A stretch of DNA of 64,000 nt, taken from the NCBI GenBank assembly GCA_018136815.1, contig CM030932.1:7517628-7581627 (forward strand). The letters run 5' to 3'. The position numbers were made by a program, and so were the translations under genes. The notes beneath the pieces are model-generated. The model was not told the DNA's origin, did not search any database, and worked only from the letters and a program-made list of their open reading frames with translations. The first letter of the stretch is position 1, and every line of letters begins with the position of its first letter. Source of the DNA: Isochrysis galbana (lineage: Eukaryota; Haptophyta; Isochrysidales; Isochrysidaceae). Below are positions 43,501 to 58,500 of this stretch, piece after piece.

Positions 43501-46500
43501 TCAACCGGTGCCTCTATGGATCCTGAATGCTGGCACCCAGCCTGGAAATATCGGCGGCCCGATACGTCCTATCCACGGGGGCTTGCTGGGGCTAGCGCGT
43601 ACGGCGCGTGCAGAAGCACCTAGAGCAACTTTGTTTCATCTAGATGGCAGCACTGTATCGTTGAGCGGTTTCATTGCGGTAGCGTCGGCACTGTCAAAGT
43701 CGGAGCCCGAGGTCATGCTTGGTCAGAGCAGAAGCGGCTCATTGCCGCAAGTGCCGCGCCTGCAGCGCTTCGCCGCCACGCCTAAAACAAACCCTGACTT
43801 TAGAAAAAGCCACTTGCTCTTTGGCGGCACCGGCGGGCTCGGTTTGCTCACGGGTAAGTGGCTCGCCGGCAGTGGAGCAAAGGGCCTGGTGCTCGCATCT
43901 CGCGGTGGCAAGCTTACGGCTCCGGAAGCAAACAAGTTTAAGAAGAACTCTGGATGCGACACCAGCGTGGTGAAATGCGACATAGCTCAGCTCATTGACA
44001 ATCGGCGTATGCTCGGCTCCGTCCTCGCCTGCTGCACGACTCGGCTGAGCGGTTTGTGGCATGTGGCCGGGGTTCTCTCCGACGGACTGCTCGCATCGCA
44101 AAGCGCGAGAACCTTCAAGCATGTATATGCTCCTAAAGCCTATGGTGCATGGGCGCTGCATCAAACGTGCGCCATGTGCCCGCTCAACGCTTGCGTGTTG
44201 TTCTCTTCAGTCGCTGCGTTGCTAGGAGGCGCGGGCCAATCCAACTATAGTGCAGCGAATTGTTGCTTGGATTCAACCAGCACATTGCGCCGTTCCGTCG
44301 GCCTGGCTGCAACCTCGGTACAGTGGGGGCCCTGGGCGGACGTCGGCATGGCCGCTGAGCGTTCCATCAGCGCTCACATGCAGGCTAGGGGCATCGGGCT
44401 CATCACCATGGCCGACGGAGTCAACGCCTTTGTTGTAGCCATGTCGCCAGGCGGGCCTATTGTCCTGACGATGATCCTTGTGCAGTGGAACAAGTTCTTG
44501 GGGATGATGAAGGAAGTGCCGTCAACGCTAAACAGTTTTGGCGTGACCAAAGGGCGTCCATCTAGCGCCGGCGCCGCCAATGAAGGCGCTGCATCCAAGG
44601 CCGTCAGCCTCGACTTCATTCTGGAGACGCTGAAGAGTACGACGGGTAGAGACGTTGATGTAGACATTCCTTTGATGGAAGCTGGGTTGGATTCGCTCGG
44701 CGCTGTGGAACTGCGCAATCGCCTCCAAGCACAGGCTGGTGAGGGGTTCGAGCTCCCACCAACCCTCATCTTCGACTACCCAACTGCCCGAGGCATAGCC
44801 GGCTTCCTCGCGTCGGCCGGGGCTGAGGCTGAGCTCGAGGAATATATCGCTCGCCCTCAGGAAGATAGCCGCTTCTTTCCGACATCGGTTCTGTGCATGG
44901 TTGCGCATGGCCCCGATGGGGCGCACGGGCTCGGACCGTCGAGAGTATGGCACATGGCCTCCACGGGCAAGGATGCTATCACTCCCGTGCCGATGACGCG
45001 TTGGAACCCGGATGACATGACTACTTCCATCATACACCAGACCATCTCAAATGTTGTCATCGACAGACAGCGTAATGCTGGCTTCTTGCTCGACTCCGAG
45101 CTCTTTGACAATGGGTTCTTTAGCATCTCCCCGTCAGAAGCCTCGGTAATGGAGCCCTCACAACGCCTGACGCTTGAAAAAAGTTATGAGGCGCTGCATG
45201 GAAGTGGGCACACCAAAGCCGACCTGTTGGCTAGCTTGACCGGCGTCTTCGTTGGCATGTGGGCATCGGAGTATACTGAATTGCTACGCACAAGCAAAAT
45301 GACAAGCACTGTCTACGCGGCGACGGCGTCAACCTGCTCTATTGCAGCCGGCCGTGTGTCGTATGCCTTGGGCCTCCAAGGCCCCTGCTTAGCGATCGAC
45401 ACGGCCTGCTCCTCGGGTGTAGTCGCTGCCCACAATGGCATACGCGCTGTGCAGAACAATGAGTGCAAGACCGCCTTGGTTGTCGGCGTAAACATGATCT
45501 TCAGCCAATGGACGAGCATGATGATGGCCATCGCGGGAATGACTTCTCCAAAGGGCCGCTGCCATACTTTTGATAAGTGCGCTGATGGATACGCCCGTGG
45601 CGAAGGTTGCTACGCGCTTACACTTCGGGCCATGGCAGCGCCCGCTAGCGCGCTTTTCCACGGGTGCGCTGTACAACAGGACGGCAAGTCGGCTTCGTTG
45701 ACCGCGCCGAATGGCCAAGCGCAGCATCAGCTGCTCCGTGCCGCAATGTCGGATGCCGCCACGCTGCCAATTGAGATGAGTTGCCTCGAGGCGCACGGTA
45801 CGGGCACTCCTCTTGGCGATCCGATAGAGGTGCGTTCTAGTAAGACGGCTATCATCGCTTCTCGTGGCGACGCGGAACCTTTGCAGGTTGGAAGCATCAA
45901 GGCAAATTGCGGACACGGCGAGCCAGCAGCTGGCGTCTCGGGCATGGTTCGCCTCACCTTGGGCTTGTTGGCGTGTCATGCGCCTCCCAACGCGCAGCTT
46001 CGTGTGGTGAATGAACACGTGCTTTCAGCCATTGGCGAGACAAACACGGGCTTTCCCACGCAACTAGCGGTGCTGCCCATTATGAAGCAACGCGCCCCCA
46101 ACCTCACGGGCGGTGTCAGTTCTTTCGGTTACAGTGGCACGATTGCGCATGCCGTGCTAGAGGCCCCTATTGTACCCTCAGCGGCCAAGGCGCCCACAAT
46201 ACCTGGCCCGAAGTTGGTCCGCAAGCGCTACACGTGGTTGAATGCACCCAACCCACTGACGCACACTCGCATTAAACTCGAGGGTGGAAAGCTATTGGAC
46301 ACATTCACGTCGCCAGCGAGAGGCGAATTTCAGGCTCTTGTGTCAGATCACGTCGTTCAAGGGCGAGTGGTTTTCCCGGGCGCCGGCTACCTCGAAATGG
46401 CTCGCGCTGCTTTCTGCGTAGTGAGCGGGTCTAGCGGCGCTCTTCTCAAACGCGCATATTTCATGCAACCCTTAGTGCTCGATAACGTAAAGGAGCTCAC

Positions 46501-49500
46501 GGTATCGATCGAGATTGACACGAATGCTGACCGTTTCGAGCTCAGTAGCAAGGGCGAAGATGGGCAGAAGGCCGTACATTGTGCTGGCGACGCATTGTCA
46601 CCTATAGGCGCGGCGTTTCGTGGCCCTGAGCCCGTTACGACTCGAGAAATGAGCGCCTTTGTTGGGGACATCGACAGCTTCTACGCCGCGTTCCATGCAA
46701 TTGGTTTCGAGTACGGCCCCACATTCCGCACCTTGCAATCGTTGTGGGCAAACCGCCAAGATGGGATCTCACATGCAATCTTGCGCCGCCGTGTCAATCG
46801 GTTCGGTACCCAAGTACACCCAGCTGACTTGGACGGGGCGCTTCAGCAGACGGGGCTGCTTGCCGAGACGTCTACCGGAGAGATGCGACTGCCCTTCATG
46901 GTGGGTGAGGCCACTTTGACGTCGGCCAGCGGCTACCTGTGTTCCATGGTCGACCGCCAAGGCATGAATCTCGCGGGGGTTTGGCTGGCCGGAATATCCA
47001 AGCCGGACAACCCCATGGTTCGGCTGAACTCGTTCGAAAGCCGCGTGCTCAAGGCCATGGTGCCGCCTGTCGCGCAGCACCAGCAGCACATGTACATCAC
47101 ACAGTGGGAAGCACAGTCTAGGCCCTTTGGCGAGGCTGTGCACACCCCGTCTCTCGTGCTCGAAGATGGGCAGCTGCGTGTCTTGGCACCGTCATCTAGG
47201 GACGCTCCAGCGGAGGCGCGCCAGCTCAAGAGCTTGATGTTCTCCGGATCCGTTTCGGGCTCCCCCTCCGGGACCGGGGTCTTAACATGTATTGACGGAG
47301 CCCTAGAGCTCTTCAAGCAGCAGTCGCTGTCCCGGCCGATGCCACTTTGCATCGTCACCAACGGAATTCAAGCGTCTAGCTTTGGCTCCGCATGTGCTCC
47401 TAGTCACGCAGGAGTGCTTGGCCTTTCGAGAACCGTGCGCTCCGAGCAGCTGACAGCGGCTCCCGTCTGCGTCGACGTGGTCCGCACGCACCGAGGCCCG
47501 GTGTCAGAAGTTGTTGTTGCAGCAGCCAAGAGTAGGCTTGTCGGCAACGCTGCTGAGATTGAGTATGCGGTCGGAGAGGACTTCCGTCGGGTGCCGCGCC
47601 TGACTAAGGCGCCCATGTCGACTTTGGGGCCCATCCGCCTTCACTTCGATGCACGCGGTGCCATCACCAATCTGAGGATCATCTCCCAGGGCGAACTGCC
47701 TGCAATTGGAAATTCGCAGGTTGAATTGCACGTACGTGCCGTTGGCCTTAACTTCCGGGATGTGCTGAATGTGCTGGGCGCATATCCTGGAGATCCTGGG
47801 CCACTAGGAAGCGACTGTGCTGCTCACGTCGTTGCGCTCAGCCGCAACTTTAAACACTTGAAAACGGGTGATGCCGTGCTCGGCGAGGCAGCGAGCGGAT
47901 CACTTGCATCGATTGCTCGCACTGACGGGCGCCTCACTGCGGCGATGGATAAGTCACTCACTTTCGAACAAGCTTGTACACTCCCAACGACGTGGAGTAC
48001 GGTTCACATGTCGCTTCTTTCGGTGCGGCCAAGAACCGCGCATGAAGTGCTTCTACAGGCCGGTGCAGGAGGCGTCGGGTTGGCGGCGGGGGAATACTCG
48101 CATTGGCTCGGCATACGTGTCATGGCAAACGTTGGCCGACCATATAAGCACTTTTATCTCCACCGGATGGGACTTGCCGGGCGCACCTTAAGTTCGCGCG
48201 ACGCTACAGCGTTCATTCTCGGCGCTCTCAAGCTGCTCAACACTGGACGGCTCAATTGGATCATCAACAGCTCGTCAGGCGACTTCATCGCCGGATCGGT
48301 GGCCGTGATCTCAGAAGGCGGGTGCCTGGCAGAGATCGGCAAGCGCGCCGTGTGGAGCGCCTCGCGTCTCCCGGCGGCATCGGCTAGTGTCCAGTACAAC
48401 GTCATCGCTCTCGACAATGCAATGGCCGTTTCACCGCCGTGGATGTGCTCTGTGTTGCAATTGCTTTCCGTGCGCGCCAAAGTCGGCGTGCTCCACGGCC
48501 TACCGCTACAAACTTACAACATCGAGAGGAATGTGCTCGCTGCGTTCCGCAGCTTGCAGGGTGGCATCAACACGGGCAAGGTGGTCGTGCGTATCCCTAT
48601 GACCATCAACCCCGCACCATTTGGCACACACCTTCTCTCTGGCGGCACGGGTGGTCTTGGTCTACTAACGGGAAAATGGCTCGGTGAGAACGGGGCATCG
48701 TTGGTGGTGCTGTCGGCTCGAGGAGGCAAGGTGGTCCCAGTCGACGCAGAGAAGATGGGCAAGGTCGCTACTGAATTTAGAGTTGTCAAGTGCGACGTGG
48801 CCGAGCTCATTGACACGGCCTCGATGGTGGCCGCATTGGCGGCTACCTCCCAAGCTCCGCTAAGCGGCGTGTGGCATGCAGCTGGCGTGCTTTCGGATGG
48901 TTTGCTTGGCTCACAAAATGCATCCACGCTGAGGCGAGTCTACGCTCCCAAGACTTTCGGAGGCTGGGGTTTGCACGATGCGTCAGCTGCACTTCCACTC
49001 GCTTCCTTCGTACCCTTCTCCTCGATCGCAGCCCTCCTCGGCAGCACGGCACAGTCAAACTATGCCGCGGCAAACGCGAGCTTGGACTCGCTTGGTGTCT
49101 GCCGGCGGACTCGTGGTCTTTTCGCCTCAGCTATTCAATGGGGTCCATGGGCCAATGTTGGCATGGCTGCTGGAGGGGCCGTTAATACGCGCATGCAGGC
49201 CGGCGGCATTGGCCTGATCACTGTCGCGGAGGGAATGGTCACCTTCAAGGCCACGTTGTTGCCGCATGCTCCATCGGTAGTTGCACTCTGGATTGTGAAC
49301 TGGAGGCGTTTTGGGGGCATGATGCGGGAGGTGCCAGCGTATTTGACTAAGTTTGCGTCCCGCCGAGCCGCCAGCACAACCACGAGTGGTGGCGCCGACT
49401 GTGGCTCAAAGCTCGTCACACTTGAGCAGATCACGGAGACGCTCAAATCGACCACCGGTATGGATGTTGATCCCGATGCTCCGCTTATGGAGTCGGGCCT

Positions 49501-52500
49501 TGATTCTCTGGGCGCCGTGGAACTTGGAAACCAGCTACAACAACAATCAGGGCAGACGTTGCCGTCGACGCTTATTTTCGACTATCCCACGGCTCGCCAA
49601 CTCGCCGGCTACTTTGAAAAGACAACCGCTTCAGATGAAGAGGCCGAGCGGTCTCCGGAGTTCGAGATTACAAAGTCGTCTGTCAACGTCGCGAACTCGA
49701 TCCACGCGTATGGCATGAGCTGCCGTCTGGCGGGCGGTGAAACGATGCCTGCCAAACTAGGAATGCTCGTGGCTTGCAACGCGGATACCATCACAGAGAT
49801 CCCGGCTGATCGATGGATCGTCGACCCGACTATCGTGGACAACGCGATGGTTTTGAAACGTACGCGATATGGCGCCTTTCTTCACGACTTGGAGCTCTTC
49901 GACAACAAGCAGTTCAGTGTGTCCCCGTCCGAAGCGGCTGCCATGGATCCGCAGCAACGAATCATGCTTGAGAGCAGCTACGAGGCCCTCCATGCCTCAG
50001 GACTCCAACGTTCGTATCTTCTAGGCAGTATTACTGGCGTGTTTGTAGGTATCGCAACAAATGATTGGACCGACATAATCAAGTCGTCACCCATGTCTCG
50101 AAGCGTGTATGCCGCGACAGGTTGCAGCCACTCGATCGCAGCGGGCCGGCTACCGTTCGTTCTGGGTCTGCAAGGTCCATGTGTGTCGTACGATACCGCG
50201 TGCTCCTCGGCGCTCACCGCAAACCATGCCGCGTTTCGGGCACTTCAGCTCAATGAGTGCGTCAAAGCACTCTGCGTCGGCGTGATGCTCGTTCTCTTGC
50301 CTAGCGTTGGTATTACCTTTGCTACTGCGGGCATGACCTCGCCTAGTGGCCGTTGCCACACCTTCGACGCTCGGGCTGACGGCTACGTGCGCGGAGAGGC
50401 GCTCTCGTGTACTCTGCTCGCATTCGCCACCGCGATGGGCAAAAGATTCAGTCACACATTCCTTGGAAGCTGTGTGCGTCAAGACGGGAAGTCCGCCTCC
50501 TTAACTGCGCCAAATGGCCAGGCGCAGACGAGTTTGATGAAGGCAGCGCTCCAAGATGCTTCCGTGACGGCTCGTGAGGTCGCAGCCATAGAGGCCCATG
50601 GCACAGGCACCGCCTTAGGTGACCCTATTGAGATGCGATCCATGAATACTGCATTTGTTGCCGCGCGAAGTGAGGCGGACTACCCACTAATAGTTGGATC
50701 GATCAAGGCCAATTGCGGTCACGCTGAAGCTGCTGCTGGTTCTTCTGGGCTCCTTCGGCTTGCCGTTGGCATCGCGGGAGGCCAGTCGCCTCCTAACGCC
50801 CAGCTACGCGTCCTCAACGAGCATGTACTCGCAGCTGTCAAGGGCACCTCCTGTGTGTTGCCCACGCAGCTCTCCGCTTTGGCGAAGGTGAAGGAGCGTG
50901 AACCCAAGTTTGTGGGTGGCGTGAGCTCTTTCGGCTACAGCGGGACCATTGTGCACGCCATGATTGAAGCGGGCATCTCAACCCTGATGGACAAGTTCAC
51001 ATTTCCGGGTCTTTCCTTCATTCGCAACATATTTTCGTGGCGCGAAACCCCACATCCTCTCCTTCAGACTCGCGTGGTGGATGCCGAAGGTGTCGTGGGC
51101 GACACCTTCACTTCTCCGGCCTGTGGCCCATTCTTGGCGTTGGTTGCTGACCACATTGTTGCCGGGCGCATTACATTTCCAGCCTCTGGCTACTTGGAGA
51201 TGGCTAGCGCTGCCGTCGCCGCTTGTTCAAAAGGCGTAAAGGGCGCTGTGCTACGCCGTGCTTTGTTCCTCCGGCCCTTGATACTTGACGCGCCCGATGG
51301 TGTAGTTGTCTCTCTCACCCTCGGTAATAGAACAAACCGCTATGAGATTTGTAGCGTCGGCGAGGACGGAGAAAAAGTCGCACACTCTGCTGGCGATGCT
51401 GCGATGATGAATGAGCCGCTCAAGGGGCCCTGTGTCTGTAGTATGCGTACCGCATGTGTTACCGTTGGCGACGTGCGTCTTCTCTACGATGGCTTCCGCA
51501 GTGCAGGCCTTGAGTACGGGCCTAAATTCCGATCGCTCGCTAAGTTGTTCGCCAATCGCATCACCGGTGTCGCCTTCGCACCGATGATGAAACGTACTCG
51601 GCGTCAGGGCACACGCGTCCATCCTGCCGACGTCGATGGGGCTCTGCAGGCCTCAGCCATGTTGGCCAATGCAATCAAGGCCGGTGAGCTCCGTCTTCCC
51701 TTCTCCATCGCTGAATCTGCACTCACAAGCGCCGCGGGAAAGATTTGCGCCTTACTCGAGCGACAGGGTGACAAGACGGGTGTGTACATCACGGCTCCCA
51801 CGAAACTCAGCGTGCCCATGGTTCGTCTTACTGGCTTTGAGACCAAGGCGATGGCAACGTCCGTGCAACAGCGGAATCAGCACATGTACATCACGCAGTG
51901 GGAGTCGGCAAGACCTCTTGTAGAACTCGAGTCCTACATGCCTCCAGCAATTGCTCTCGGCAGCCGTTGTAGTAAGCCCACCGAGTCCGATGGCGCAACA
52001 TGCAAGCTTGCAAGGAGCTTAGTCTTCTCTGCCCCTCTAGCTGAAAGATTCGGCGCGGGCCCTAGAGAATTGCTCATCATGGGTGCAGCCTTCGATCTAG
52101 TGCGGCTGCAACTGACGGTGCATTCATTGCCGATGTTGATCCTGAGCCCGGGTGCCCAACCTGCGAGGCCCTCTTTGGGAATACGCCCATCGCATGGAGG
52201 ATTGCTTGGCCTTTCGCGTACCGTTCGTTCGGAGCAACCGTCTACAAAGATCGCATGTGTCGACGTTTCTGTAAGCTACAAGAACTCCGTAGCCGCTGTG
52301 TTGCTTGCGGCAGCTGCCGAATCCCTTTCTGGAAAGGCAGTCGAGCCCGAGCTAGCCGTGTGCGGCGACCAACGTCGGGTCCCGCGCCTCGCTAAAGCTG
52401 CGCAATCGCTTGGCGGTCCAATCCACATGCATTTTGATGCCCGTGGTGCAATTGGCAATGTGCGCATCGTGCCTCAGGAAATTTCGGGCGATGCGCCAGT

Positions 52501-55500
52501 GGCAGGCGAGGCTCGCCTACATGTGCGGGCGGTTGGGTTGAATTTCCGCGATGTGCTCAACGTGCTTGGCGCCTATCCCGGCGACCCGGGGCCACCTGGA
52601 AGTGATTGCGCAGGGCATGTCGCTGCGCGTGGAGAAGGAGTGAAACACCTGAAGATTGGTGATGCTACACTTGGTCACGGCCTAGGAGTACTGGCTTCAA
52701 TTGCTCGTAGCGATTCCCGGCTGATAGCGTCCATAGACAAGACCCTGCCCTTGGAGGAAGCTTGCACTCTGCCTACGACTTGGGCGACCGCTCACATGTC
52801 ATTCCTCGCGGCCGGTCCGCGTGCTAGCGACGAGGTACTCCTGCATGCGGGCGCGGGAGGTGTTGGTCTTGCTGCCCGTGAGTATGTGCACTTGCTCGGG
52901 ACTATCGCAATGGCCAATGCAGGCCGTCCGTACAAACACTTCTATTTGCACCAAATGGGCCTAGCTGGCCGCACGCTGAGCTCTCGTGACGGCAGCGCAT
53001 TTGCTGTAGGTGCATTGCAGCTTCTCGATCGGAAACGCGTTCGCTTCACATTGAACAGCTTATCCGCCGACTTCATTGCGTGCTCTTTCGGAATTTTACG
53101 CGAGGACGGCTGGCTGGCAGAGATCGGCAAGCGCGCGGTGTACAGCTACGAACGGCTTGCGGCCGCGTCCTTTGCACGATATGTCGCCATCGCATTGGAC
53201 TCCACAATCGATCAGACGCCAGTGTGGATGCGCCACACTCTGCAACTGCTTTCGCGACGAGCACTACATCAAATGTTGCATGGTCTTCCTCTCCAGGTTT
53301 TCGAGATGGAGCGGAAGCTTCTTGCAGCCTTCCGAACCCTGCAGAGCGGCACGAATACGGGCAAGATTGTTGTGCGCATTCCTGTCTTCTCGCACATCCC
53401 GCCACGAGGTACGCACTTGATTTCCGGTGGAACCGGTGGCTTGGGTCTGCTAACCGGAAAGTGGGTTGGCGAGAATGGTGCGATCTCCGTGGTCCTCTCT
53501 GCTCGTGGCGGCAAGCTCTCAGCAGCGGGATTGGACAAGATGAAGAGGGTCTCTCGATGCGAGATTTATGTCGTGAAATGCGACGCCGCGGAAGTGATCG
53601 ACACCACTGTCATGGTAAATACAATTCTTTCGGGCGGCCATGTGCCTCTGTTCGGCTTATGGCACGCGGCCGGCGTTCTCAGCGATGGGCTGTTGCGCAA
53701 GCAGACAGCGACTACAATCAAACGTGTCTATGCCCCAAAGGCGTTCGGTGGATGGGGTCTACATTCAGCGGTGGTCTCGTTGTCACTCGACGTGTGCGTG
53801 CTCTTTTCGTCGGTTGCTGCAGTTTTCGGGGGCGGTGGTCAATCCAATTATGCTGCTGCAAACAGCTGCCTCGATTCACTTGGAGCCTGTCGTCGGGTAC
53901 GCGGAATGGCAGCCTCGTCTGTGGAATGGGGTCCATGGGCGGACGTTGGCATGGCCGCCGGAGACGCTGTCAATGCGCGTATCCAAGCCTCGGGCATGGG
54001 ATTGATCACACTGAGCGAAGCTGTGGGCGCTTTCCATGCGTCATTGATTCCTCATTGTCCTACTATCGTCACACTGGTCATCTTGACATGGAGTAAGTTT
54101 TTGGGCATGATGCCTGAGGTGCCGTACCTCCTCAAGGGCTTCTCTTCGCGCAAGGTAACGATGATTGCGGAGTTGTCGAGGGAGAAAAGGGTGATCACAC
54201 TCGAAATGATCCAAGAGACGCTCAAGCAAACGACCGGCTCCGACATCGACCCTGACGCCCCGCTGATGGAGTCGGGCCTTGACTCGCTCGGCGCCGTCGA
54301 GCTTGGCAATCAACTGCAGGCACAATCCGGGCAAAAGCTGCCTTCAACTCTCATCTTCGACTATCCCACCGCTCGTCAATTGTCCGAGTATTTTGCTGAG
54401 ACGGCTGGTGCGAATGGTGCAGAGCAGGCTCTTACGGATGCTCTTCCCATGACATCCGCGGTGAGCCTCGAGCAGCACGTGAGCGCATGTGGGCTGAGCG
54501 CAGTTTTACCAATGAGCACAACCACGCCTCAGCGTGTGCAGCACATGGTGGCCACGGCTGGAGACATCATCAGCGAAGTCCCGCTCTCCCGTTGGGATCT
54601 CGCACAATTTGCCGAGCTTGGCGTTGCCCTAGCACAACGTATCCGCTATGGTGGTTTCATCCGTGACGAGGAGTGTTTCGACAACAGGCATTTCGCGATC
54701 TCTCCCGCTGAGGCTATTGCCATGGATCCCCAGCAACGCTTGCTCATGGAGAACGGCTATGAGGCTTTCCATAACAGTGGCTTCACCAAGTCTTCGCTAA
54801 CCGACTCTCTTAGTGGAATCTTCGTCGGCATCGCGCTCAACGATTTCTCACATATTGTTGCGCAGTCCGCAAGGGCCCGCAGCGTCTATGCGGCCACCGG
54901 TGCGTCTCTCTCGATCGCATCCGGTCGTCTTTCCTTCGTGCTTGGTCTACAAGGCCCGTGTGTCTCGTATGACACTGCTTGCTCAGCGGCGCTTGCTGCG
55001 AACCACGCCGCGCTCCGGGCTCTTCAGCGGAATGAATGCTCTGGTGGCTTGGTCAGCGGGGTCTTTTTGATGCTCTTACCCTCTGTTGGAGTGACGTTTG
55101 CCACTGCGGGCATGACTTCTGCCGGTGGTCACAGCTACACATTCGATAAGTGCGCTGACGGATATGCACGGGGCGAAGCATGCGTGTCGATGTCTCTACG
55201 TGGCACGGGTGAAGATTCCCACTATACTGTCCTCGGCGGCAGCGTGCGTCAAGACGGAAAGTCTGCCTCGTTGACCGCGCCCAACGGCCAAGCGCAAGGA
55301 AGGCTCGTTCGCGCCGCCTTGGCAGATGCTGCTGTGACACCCAAGGACGTCTCGATCGTTGAGGCGCATGGGACTGGCACACCGCTCGGAGACCCCGTTG
55401 AAGCCGGATCGATGGCGGCAGCGATCCTCAATCATCGGGGCGACCTCGTGGGGCTGCCTATTGGAAGCGTGAAGGCCAACTGCGGCCACGCGGAGCCGTC

Positions 55501-58500
55501 GGCCGGTGCCTCGGGGTTGCTTAAGCTCGCTGTCGGAATGGCATGGAGCCAAGCCACGCCAAATGCGCAGCTGCGAATCCTGAACGAACATGTTGGCGCG
55601 GCGCTGGAGGGCGCATCATGCTCGCTCCTCACGCAACCTTCTTTGCTGCCGACGTCCTCGCGTACGCCCATGTACGTCGGCGGTGTAAACTCTTTTGGCT
55701 ACAGCGGCACCATCGTCCACGCGGTCGTCGAAATCGAGCCAGCCATGGCCATAACGAAGCAGGCTATGGTGGGACCGGGATACAAGCGCCAACGCTTCAT
55801 CTGGCGTGAATACCCGCATCCGCTCATTCAAGAACGTATTGCAGCACCAGACTCGGATTCGTTCCGCTCGCCCGCCAAAGGTGCTCTTTTCGCCGTGATC
55901 GCCGACCACATTGTGCAGGGCCAAGTTGTTTTCCCCGGCGCCGGCTACATGGAGATGGCGCGCGCCGCATGCGTCGGCTTGACCGCGGGTGCTGAAAAAG
56001 GCGCCATGCTCAATCGCGTCTTCTTCCTGCAGCCTCTCGTGCTATCGGGTGACCTATCACACGTACAGGTCACGGTGAACATCATGCCCGACGAGCGATT
56101 CGACGTGAACTCGGAGGATACTGAGAACGCTACAAAGAAATCGCACTGCGCAGGTTCGCACGCGACGTACATCAACGCGCTGCACAATTTCTCGCACGCG
56201 GCGCTGCGCGCGTCGTGCGCCCAGCCCGTCGGCGTGGCGGCCATCTACTCCACCTTCCGTTCGGTCGGCCTCGAGTATGGGCCGCTGTACCGTACGCTGA
56301 CATCGGCTCGCGTCTCGCGCGAGGTGGGCGTCGCCGTCGGTCAGCTGCGCCGTCGCTCGCACAAGGAGGGAACGTGCGTCCACCCTGCGGACCTCGACGG
56401 CTCGCTTCACCTGACGGCGCTGCTCGCGGAGGCGACGGCGGCTGGTGAGATCCGGCTGCCCTTCTCCGTGGGCGAGGCGGCTCTCAACGACGTAAGCGGC
56501 CGGCCGTGGCCGGTGGCCGAGCGCCAGGGCGCCAACATGATTGGCGTCTGGATTGGCGCCAAGGACGGCCGGTCGGCCAACGACTCGCCTGGCGCGCGCT
56601 TGACCAACTTCGAGACGCGCGTGCTCAAGGCCGCGCCAAATGCCGCGCCCGCCAAGAAGGCGTCGCACATGTACGTCACCATGTGGCAGGGGCGCGATGG
56701 TGCCACGGCCGAGGAGTCCAAGGCGGCAGCGTTCATGATCGGCTCCTCGCGCTCGTCGCTCGAGCCCGAATCCGCCTCTCGAGCGGCGCCTGTCGGAACA
56801 GTCGTGTTTGCCGTCGGCGTGAGCTCCGGCACAAACACGCTCGACTCCCTATCGGGCATGGCCGCCGCCTTCGATGTCGTGCGTACTCACACTATCGCGC
56901 GCTCGACGCCGCCCACATGGATGCTTGCCGCGTGCGCCCTCGGCGCGCGCTCGAGCGCGACGGGCGTCTCGTGCCACGCCGGCATCATAGGCCTGACACG
57001 TCAGGCGCGCTCGGAGGCGCCGCAGTCGCGCCTGCCTCTCATCGACCTCGACGTGCTCGAGCTGGCCGCCGGTGTCAGCCAGGCCGCTGCTGCACTTGGA
57101 CTCAACTACTCCGGCACGGAGCCGGAGATCGCGTTCGACGGCACCCGCCAGCGCGTTCCTCGCCTCGCCGAGGCTGCGGGGTCGCTCTCGGGGCCAATCA
57201 AGCTCTACTTCGACGCGCGCGGCACGATCAGCAACTTGCGCATCGTGTCGCAGGAGGCTGACGACGGGAATCCCGTGCACGGCGAGGTGAAGCTGTGCGT
57301 GCGTGCAGTGGGTCTCAACTTCCGCGACGTGCTCAACGTCCTCGGCGTGTACCCAGGCGACCCAGGTCCGCCCGGCGGCGACTGCGCGGCCCACGTCTCG
57401 GCGATGGGCACGGGCATTACACACCTCAGCGTGGGCGACCCCGCGCTCGGCCACGGCCTTGCCGCGCTCGCCTCCCTCTCCAAGACCGATGCTCGGCTCA
57501 TGTCGGCGATCGACGAGTCGATGTCCATGGAGCAGGCTTGCACATTACCTACCACGTGGTGTACCGTGCACTTGTCGTTGCTCGCCGCCGCCCCCAAGTG
57601 CGGGCATCACGCCTTGAATCACGCTGGAGCTGGCGGTGTCGGGCTGGCTGCGAACGAGTACGTGCACTGGCTCAACAAGCGGGCCTCGGTGACGGTTGGT
57701 CGTCCGTACAAGCACTTCTACCTCAACCGCATGGGCCTTGCCGGCGAGACGCTCAGCTCTCGCGACGGCAGCGCCTTCGCGATGGGCGCGTCTCGGCTGC
57801 TTGGCTCGTCGCGCTTCCGCTTCACGCTCAACAGCCTGTCGGCCGACTTCATCGCCGGGTCATTCGCGCTCTTGCGCGAGGACGGCTGCCTATGCGAGAT
57901 CGGCAAGCGCACGGCGTACAGCTACGAGCGGCTCGAGGCCGCCTCGACGGCCACGTACGTGGCGATCGCTCTCGACTCGACGATCGACCAGACTCCTTGG
58001 TGGATGCGCGGTACGCTCGTGCTGCTCTCTCGCCGCGCCGGGCATTTTGTGTTGCACGGGCTGCCTCTTCGGGTATTCGACCTCGAGAAAAGCGTGCTGG
58101 CCGCATTCCGCACGCTCCAGAGCGGCACCAACACCGGCAAGGTGGTGGTGCGTGTCCCGATGACGGCACCCACCAAGCCGCGCGGCACGCACCTACTCTC
58201 CGGCGGTACCGGCGGATTGGGCCTGCTCACGGGCAAGTGGCTCGGCACCAACGGCGCGACCTCGGTCGTGCTGGCTGCTCGCGGCGGCAAAGTTGCCGTC
58301 GCCGAGGGCGAGAAGCTCAAGAAGATAGCGGCGTGCGACTTCGGCGTCGTGAAGTGCGACGCTGCCGAGCTAGTCGACACGCGCTCCGTGGTCGGCGCCA
58401 TTATGGCCATCGGCAATGCCCTTCTTGCCGGCATCTGGCACGCTGCGGGCGTCCTGAACGACGGCTTGGTTCGCGCCCAAACCTCTGGCACCATCAAGCG

